DNA of 64,000 nucleotides from Nageia nagi. Lineage: Eukaryota; Pinophyta. Location: the NCBI GenBank assembly GCA_050084985.1, contig JBITNC010000001.1, forward strand, positions 7,006,001 through 7,070,000, in the 5' to 3' direction. The notes under the pieces were generated by a model. The model was not told the origin of the DNA. It saw only the letters and a list, made by a program, of their open reading frames with translations, and did no database searches. The translations under genes and the position numbers were made by a program. Position 1 is the stretch's first letter. Every line of letters begins with the position of its first letter. Positions 57,501 through 64,000 of the stretch are shown piece by piece.

Positions 57501-58585
57501 TCAATATTGAAATGAATAAAGAGGCTTTCGGCTAAATGTGGTTATAGGTTGATACTCATCACAATTAATGTCAGCTTCAGAGTTGTCTTGATCAAGTGCT
57601 TTGTGTCTGATAGGTGGAGGAATAATTTCTTCATGTGTGGCAGGTGAAGGCATAAGTTCTCCATGTCTGTAAGCTAAGGGCATAAATGGTACAGATCTCA
57701 AACTTTGCATCATCATTTCTAAATCTCTCTCCCCAAAATTATGGAATTTGTACATTTTTTATTATGCCATCTTATGAGATGGGTTTGTTAGATCTAGCAT
57801 GAGACAGCAATGTGACAAGCTCATCATCTATTTATGCAAAGACTACATCCCGAGAGACCATGATTGTCTTCTTAGAGGGGATAAATACCTTATATCCCTT
57901 TTGATAGAGGGTATATCCAACAAAGATGCCTTTGACGGTTCGAGTATCAAGCTTGCTTCAATGATATGGAAGAATATAGGCATAACAAGTCAAGCCAAAT
58001 ATTTTCAAGTGATTGATATGAGGGGGTGTGCTAGACCACCATTCATAAGGAGATGGGCTATTTGCAATTATACTAAGTGTATTCAAGATGTGCATTGTTG
58101 TCTAGTCGCCTTGGCCCATAAATATGGTGGCATATTTTTGTAAAGTAAGAGTGCATGAGTCATGTTCATGAGTGTGCAATTCATGTGCTCGATAAATCCA
58201 TTTTATTGGGGGTTCCAAGGATGGTAAGCTGATGTCTAATCCCATGTTTCTTCAAATAATGTTTAAATTTATTTGAAGTATATTCATCCCCATTATCACT
58301 TTTGAGTGTTTGTATCTTGCATCTTGTCTCCATTTTGGCTTTCTGGCCTAAAACTATTTGAATATCTTGAAAGCTAGGGATTTTTGTTCTTAGGAAGTGA
58401 ACCTAAACTTTCTTGGTGAAATCATCAATAAATACTGTTGTATTTATTTCCATTAAGAGATTGAACAGGCTTGGATCCACAAATGTCTATATGTACAAGC
58501 TGAATTTTCTGAGTAGACCTCCATTTGCTAGGGATGAATGGGTTTTTTGGAAAATTTGGCCATGATGCAAGCTTCACACTGAGAG
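57501..58585 (-). pseudogene. copia integrase fragment (family F), degenerate
   Basis: Minus strand: CEACIMAKFSKKPF (pre-integrase finger), QLVHIDICGSKPVQSLNG (first D), LKSDNGDEYTSNKFKHYL (second D), KKHGIRHQLTIPGTPN then NGLIEHMNCTLMNM (third E within an altered NG.aER motif), NMPPYLWAKA, HPLISITLKIFG-like text and VKGIFVGYTLYQKGYKVF with SRDVVF. A further open stretch (57755-57501) is the integrase-RT linker (LMPSPATHEEIIPPP). All three acids survive but the frame is cut by stops and frameshifts. RT is not seen. Confidence 0.75.
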
Positions 58586-58589
58586 AATA

Positions 58590-59026
58590 GTTTAATTCAT
58601 ATTGAAAACGAAATTACATCATGCTTATATAGAGCTTGGACTGAGCTCAAAATAGAAACAAGTGGTTGAGATGATAAGCTCAACATTTATTACAATCCAA
58701 TCTAAAATAACTAAGCATACTAAAAATAGAGATTTGATCTAGTCTAGACATGCTAAATATAGTTCCTATTTATCCTACGAACCCTAAGAAATCGAAACAT
58801 AAAACTAATCTTTTACTGGATCCAAGCAACAACTGGAAATTTGTTAGTCTGGGCGCATTGAGAAAACTGTCACTCTGATAAAATGTGGTCACGTTTTTGG
58901 AGGAAAATGTGGTTGCTAGAAATGCGGCTATGTTTCTAGGGAAATGTGCTAACCCTACGTGTTTTGTTAGAAAAAGAGGAAAAATGTAGATTCTTCGAAT
59001 TTGACAGGTTCAATATTCAACATTCT
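58590..59026 (-). mobile_element. copia LTR fragment (family F)
   Basis: Minus strand begins TGTTGAATATTGAACCTG right after the purine tract CAAGGAGGAGAA (59027-59038) and contains a TATA box, CTCTATATAAGC, near 58630. This is the standard PPT-LTR junction. The end near 58590 passes straight into the integrase fragment (GTGTGAAGCTTGCATCATGGCC) without a primer site or gag, so the LTR is truncated or rearranged there. Confidence 0.65.
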
Positions 59027-59049
59027 CCTCCTTGATGCTGAGGGACTAT

Positions 59050-60607
59050 TGATGGAAATTGAGTAATATATACACTCTTGAACAATTCAACCAAAGTATA
59101 TCATGAACAAGCTAACATAGTAACTTGATCTTTGGAGTAGGTCGGTTCCTTATCCATTAGGTGCAGATGAAAAGAGCAAATAATAGGAAAGAAATGAAAG
59201 AGGATAGAGTGCGAGGAATAAAACAAAAGAGATAGGGAGCAAGAGTAAAGCAAAAATGGCAGATCATTAGTTTAGCTCAAGCTTTCACATAGCGTGAAAC
59301 CTTGGTAAGAATCTAGTGTAGCAGCCACAGTGTAAGCTTTCATTCTCTAAATTATTCTTCAGCTCAACTCTTCCATATAAACAGACATAGTTATACCAAC
59401 AACTCATTGTTATCATTCAGAAAATATCCATTACTTGCCACAATATAACCAAATTAAAAATAATAACACCAAGTGTTGGACAAGAAAGGTCAAGATAGCA
59501 TTGTATAATTGATAAAACAAAAGGTCTTAAAAAATAAATACAAATACTAGGGATTTTGACCCCTTTTTTCTATCTTCGACTAAATTTATACTAGGCTAGA
59601 GCGATTACAAAATGATTGAAACAAAATAATTACAAAATGGCCCAAAGATTCTAGCCTTGTTTTAATAAATAGCTAACTATCTCTACCACATGGCATTTTA
59701 TTTCTAAAAAATGAAAGGTCTAAAACTATAACTGCTTCTAAATTATGATAGGCATGCTTTCTAGGTGCTATTTGAACTTGTATTACAATTACGAAAGGTT
59801 CTCTGACTGACTATGGTGATTCCAAAGTTTCTTCATCTTCTAGTGGTTGTTCCAGAGCCTTCTCGATCTTCGGCACATGTTTTGAAGTTCTTTGGTGAAG
59901 TTTTGCTTGGATGAAGATTCCTTTTGTTACATCTAACATCATTGGTTTTCAAACCCTAGTTTTGAAAGTTCTTTTTATTTTGTTGATGTCACTTCCTTTT
60001 TATGCCTTTGTAAGGTGAAGCAAATAACTCTTGGAGATTTTAGTCTTACTCATGATGTCATCCTTCTCCGGACCCATTCTTTTGGCCAAAATGGGTTTCA
60101 CTTTACTTTGCTAACGTTACATTCTTTAGTGCTCTAGAATCAACTGACTTAGCTACCATAGAACTTTTTAGCACTACTTGCTGACTTCACTACTCTTGGG
60201 GTTTGATTTTAGACAAGCTTTTATTCTGCTGACTTCACTACTCTTGGGGTTTGATTTTAGACAAGCTTTTATTCTGCTGACATCACTTCCTTTTATGTCC
60301 CATAACACTTAGCTACCATGGAACTTTTAATATTACCCGCTAACATCACTTCCTTTTATGTCCTGTAACACTTAGCTATCATGAAACTTTTAGTATTACT
60401 TGCTGACATCATTACTCTCAGGGTTTGGTTTTAGAAGAGCCTCTATTCTACTAACATCACTTCATTTTGTGTCCTGGAAATTGCTATAATTAGAGCATTT
60501 TCTCATCAAAATTGTTCAAAAGCTTACCAAAACACTCTTCTTTTAGATAGATAAGATCAATATTCACTGGGAAGCCACTAGGGTGTTAGGCTATGTATGC
60601 ATATACA
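59050..60607 (-). mobile_element. LTR of family B bordering a long internal region
   Basis: The left edge TGATGGAAATTGAG and right edge GTATGCATATACA correspond, inverted, to the ends of the solo LTR at 28712-30594. Flanks do not match (ACTAT against TTTTG), so this LTR belongs to an element whose other end lies beyond the window. Strand is uncertain: the orientation of the 28712 copy suggests minus, while TTTTGGCAACATGTGTGG after the right edge could be a primer site for a plus element. Length is 1558 bp. Confidence 0.65.
60181..60276. repeat. 48-bp direct repeat, two identical copies, with relatives
   Basis: CTGACTTCACTACTCTTGGGG units at 60181 and 60229 are identical over 48 bp. Related phrases (GCTGACATCACTTCCTTTTATGTCC, CTTAGCTACCATGGAACTTTTA) recur from 60000 to 60480. 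This is the counterpart of the repeat zone in the solo LTR, with different unit content. Confidence 0.8.
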
Positions 60608-60852
60608 TTTTGGCAACATGTGTGGAAAAATTTCGCTTTTCATATAAGACATTTTGAACCCAACATAAAACTTTGGAAAGGGAGAGGGGCCGAGCTTCAA
60701 TTTTTATAACTTATGAATTCTTGAACCTTTTTCCAATTCACATGTGTTCCAGAGAAGTTTTTTAACCTTAATTAAGCTAAAACAATAGTGTTCAAAACCT
60801 CATAAGATATTTGCCCATGTTTTTGCAACAATTGTCGTAAACTAATCTATGC
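60608..60852. other. spacer between LTR B and the long frame
   Basis: Non-coding. On the minus strand no purine tract is evident next to the LTR; on the plus strand a possible primer site is TTTTGGCAACATGTGTGG. Confidence 0.35.
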
Positions 60853-63800
60853 TCAATAATTAAAGAGTTTTAACAAATTTACCTCATTAAAAAAAGATAG
60901 CAGTACTTCCACATCATCAGCCTGCTTACTAATTTTTTGAATATTTTCTAAGAATTCTAATTCTAGGACCAATGAGTCATCAATCCTCCATAATTCTGGG
61001 ACTCCCAATGTGGATAATTTTTTTAGATCTATCTTCAGAGTCTCTATTCCTTGCACTTGATTTAACATACTATTTCTGATCTCTTGACAAACCCATTTTC
61101 CCTACACTGGGTATTTAATTACTACCATGAGTTCAACTTGATTCCCAATATTTAAGGCCTATAAACCTTCATTAGAGATTTCATTTAGTTTCTTGTTTAC
61201 CTTTTTGGCTTCCTCTAATATAGGATAGAGGATACTCTCGCTCCTACTAACATCTACTTCAAGCCCTTTCAGTTCCAACAAACACATTTCCACATGGTTT
61301 CTAAGATGAATCAAGTCCTTGATTTCTTAGGACCTCTGTTTCCAAAATTTCACCTTTACAATCAATAAGAAATCCTCATCCATTTTGTATTCGCTCATGC
61401 TCTATTGCAATTGAGCTATATTGGCACTTAGACTATCAATGATTGAATCTTTTGATGCAACTTCTACTATCCTTGTGGTTATTTTTGAATCTTTTTCAAT
61501 AATAATGGCATCCTTTTTGTTCATGCTATCAATAGTAGGAGCCAAAGCTAAATTTGCTCTCAAAATAGCTATATCATTATCGATAGCTTTTAGCTTGATA
61601 CTTTGTGTAACCAACTACTTCTTTATCACTTCATGAGCTTTTTGAAGCTTGCTATACTTGGCTTCCAACTTGGTCAACTCTGATGTATTCAAGTCTACAA
61701 CAATTTGCAATAGCTCATTCTTATCGCTTCGAGGAATGCTTCTCATGTCTATTTTCACTCGGGTGTTCATGGAAGTTAAATCACTCTACCTTTCCTAGAG
61801 ATCTTGGGCTATAGCCATCTCTAGCACTTTGCTTTTTGAATCTACAAAAGTTCGAAGCCTTATTGGATTATTAGATGTTGGGATTTGCCTCAATTACCTT
61901 TGCATCTATTCTTCTTAGTTGCTCTTCATTTGTTGGTATTGTTGCATAATACCATCAATAGACACCTACTACCTAGATATAGTGATAAACAAAGAATTGG
62001 CACCCAAATCTTGGGAGAGGGAGGCCAAAACTTATTTTCTTGGTATTGTAAAATTAACCTAGATGGAACCTAGGATGTTGCTACTAATGGGATTTATTAG
62101 GAATGGTGGTGGTGATGATGGTATAGTGATGATGTTAGTGAAAAGAGTAATAGGGGAAATCGATGTGGAATGAGTAGGATTATGCCATTGGAAAGGTAGA
62201 GATAACATCAAAATTGGTTGTGTGGTTGGTGTTAGAGGGGTCATTACAACTATAGAAAGAGGGGCTTGAGTAGAAATAGGTGAGACAGTAGAAATAGGTG
62301 AGACAATTTGAACAGAAACTAGTATGATAGGGTTTATAGAGGAGGTATCTGAAAGAGAAGTAGGAGGAGAAAAAGAAAGCGTACCTATTGGAACGAGTGT
62401 CTTCCACTTCTTTTTAGGTGAAAGGGGGGCCTTTTGAGCTTTCCTTTTCACTATATACACTTCTCACCCTTTTGGTGTCTCATGTACAGCTTGGAAGGTA
62501 GCCTCTCTAACCTCTTCTTCAACTTGCTCTTCTTGGCTAATCCATTCTTCTTCTTCATCATCGCTTTTAGGATACTCTTCAACAAGGTCGTCTAAAGGGC
62601 ATTCCATCTTCCACATATCTTTGAACACATTATCAAGGTTAGACTCAAGGGGAGTGAATTTGTTCCTCGATTCAATTCAGTATTGGTTGAATGCTACAAT
62701 TTTCTCTTCACTCCACTTAAACCTTCTCAATTTAGATAAAGATTTTTTGGGAATTGAATCTATCCTTAGATTAAAAGCTACCTTATTTTCATAAAAATTC
62801 ATCCATGGTGGTAGTAGATCTTTAGAAATCAAAGACATAGGCATCAATTTATCCTTCTCTCATGGATTTCTCCATTGGTCTAGCTCTGGTTTAGCTTCTG
62901 CTTTAAATATGGGAGGATTGGGCTGATTTTTTAACCTTTTACCAAACATGACTTCAGGATCATATAACCTATATTGATTGATCCTTTTCAACTTCAACCT
63001 GAGAAGCTTCTCCTTTAGTTGGTTGCCTCCTCCTCTACTTTGAAGTAGCAAGTGATGCACATTGTGAGGTAGAGCATAAACCAATCTCTTCTTAACTGCA
63101 GCTCCATATTTTGCATCCACATAATCTATTTGCCTTCCATACTCCATATTGAAGATCCAATCAATGACATGTATAGGCAATAAGAAAGGGGCACCAATAA
63201 AATCATAAAATCTAATGAATGTTCCCTCTTTAGTGAAGAATCAATCTCTAGTCTCACCATGAGGCATCCAAAGATACAATTTTGATGCTTCTAATAGCCT
63301 TGGAATTTTAGGAGCAAATAGACTCATGGTTGGAATTAAGAAATTTTTCACAAAGCTATAGTAATTAGCTGACAACCTTACTTTCTCAGTCTATTTATCC
63401 ATATACCTAAGGGATCCATCTCCTTCATGCTTAATTAAGGTTAACTTTTTGAATAATCTTGAATTTTGATGGATTAATAACCAAACAATATATGACGCAT
63501 ACGCAAAGTGAGACCCTTGATCAATTTCTTCTAATTATTCTGAAATCCTATCTAAAATAGCAATATCCCAATCATAAATGGTGAGAGTATTCAAATGAGA
63601 GATATGGTAGGCTATTGCAAGCTTTATCGATGAAATATATTTATCTGACCTTTCCCCAGTTGCTACTGATAACATAGATAACAACAATTGCAAATGCGAG
63701 GAGATACTAGATAACAACACTTTGAAATTTAGAACTTCTAGGAAATTTACAGCATTGTCCACATTCCTATTTAACCAAGATAGGATATTCATCCTCATGT

Positions 63801-64000
63801 TTGAGTTTGGTCTTATATCCCAATTTATCAAGATAGGAGGAGAAAATGAGGTAGGTGGATTAAAAGCACTGGCTAAAGATGCGAGGTCTAGGCTGAGAAG
63901 TACCCTCCCTTGTAAGTTTTTTATGACCCTCATTGTAGAATCAAACACCCCTTTGATTAGCTCTATCAATTTTGGTATTGGGAAACATCTATGAGGAATA
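60853..64000 (-). pseudogene. long minus-strand frame of unknown function (element-borne)
   Basis: Five open stretches (63969-63535, 63180-62860, 62460-62059, 61614-61402, 61068-60853) are in one and the same reading frame, and the text between them is also protein-like, broken only by single stops; the whole is about 1,040 codons and continues past the window. The N-terminal half is globular (IAYHISHLNTLTIYDWDIAI, YDFIGAPFLLPIHVIDWIF, DAKYGAAVKKRLVYALPHNV). An acidic stretch (DDLVEEYPKSDDEEEEW), a Ser/Thr/Pro-rich part (62460-62059) and a heptad-like C-terminus (SKITTRIVEVASKDSIIDSL) follow. No known family was recognised. It ends 245 bp from LTR B. Confidence 0.55.

Noticed and set aside
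1-64000. CRISPR array, phage defence cluster or bacterial operon
   Set aside because: All tandem arrays have contiguous units without unique spacers, no cas-like or operon-like frames are seen, and the LTR elements and plant domains show a plant nuclear source.

Overview
This window is plant nuclear DNA from a large, repeat-rich genome. It is A+T rich, and essentially every recognisable protein-coding stretch is a decayed LTR retrotransposon (Ty1/copia or Ty3/gypsy). Plant-specific signs include initiator-Met-type primer binding sites (TGGTATCAGAGC), a plant mobile domain reading frame, pentatricopeptide-repeat (PPR) relics and Tat-lineage gypsy elements with a second RNase H. The nested old insertions and roughly 5% LTR divergence would suit a gymnosperm-like genome, but the species cannot be fixed from the sequence. 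I see no intact cellular gene, tRNA, rRNA, CRISPR array or bacterial-type operon.

Layout. 1-1880: 3' end and LTR of a copia element (family A, + strand) with two tandem arrays in its tail. 1881-12605: old Ty3/gypsy element on the - strand (gypsy-1), with gag, protease, an RNase H-like domain placed before the reverse transcriptase, RT, RNase H and integrase, and one LTR with primer site. 12606-13393: short-period tandem repeats, ending in a 52-bp array that resumes at 43222. Between the two halves lies one element, 13394-43221 (element D), on the - strand: two LTRs, AAATT target duplications, a Tat-type gag-PR-RT-RH-aRH-IN order, and a plus-strand (antisense) plant mobile domain frame near its 3' LTR. 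Three later insertions sit inside it: a chromovirus (20345-26282, in the integrase C-terminus), a solo LTR (28712-30594, inside RT, duplication TTGCT) and a copia element (37127-41400, in the 5' leader, flanked by TAGAAAG).

43222-53400: the 52-bp array continues, then a second family-A copia (RT/RNase H 44485-45960, tail and LTR 51484-52400). It is split by the best-preserved element of the window, a Tork/Tnt1-like copia at 46241-51483 with two 614-bp LTRs. 53401-53874: an inverted family-A LTR. 54480-57120: PPR pseudogene fragments on the - strand, broken by a probable solo LTR. 57500-59026: a copia integrase fragment and LTR on the - strand. 59050-60607: an LTR of the same family as the solo LTR in element D. 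60853-64000: a long minus-strand frame of about 1,040 codons, open except for scattered stops, of unknown function.

Nothing here forms a working pathway; the content is a record of successive insertions, and their order can be read from split reading frames and target duplications. The most interesting points are the two positions of the extra RNase H relative to RT, the antisense plant mobile domain frame, the unknown 1,040-codon frame beside an LTR, and the solo LTR with higher-order internal repeats.
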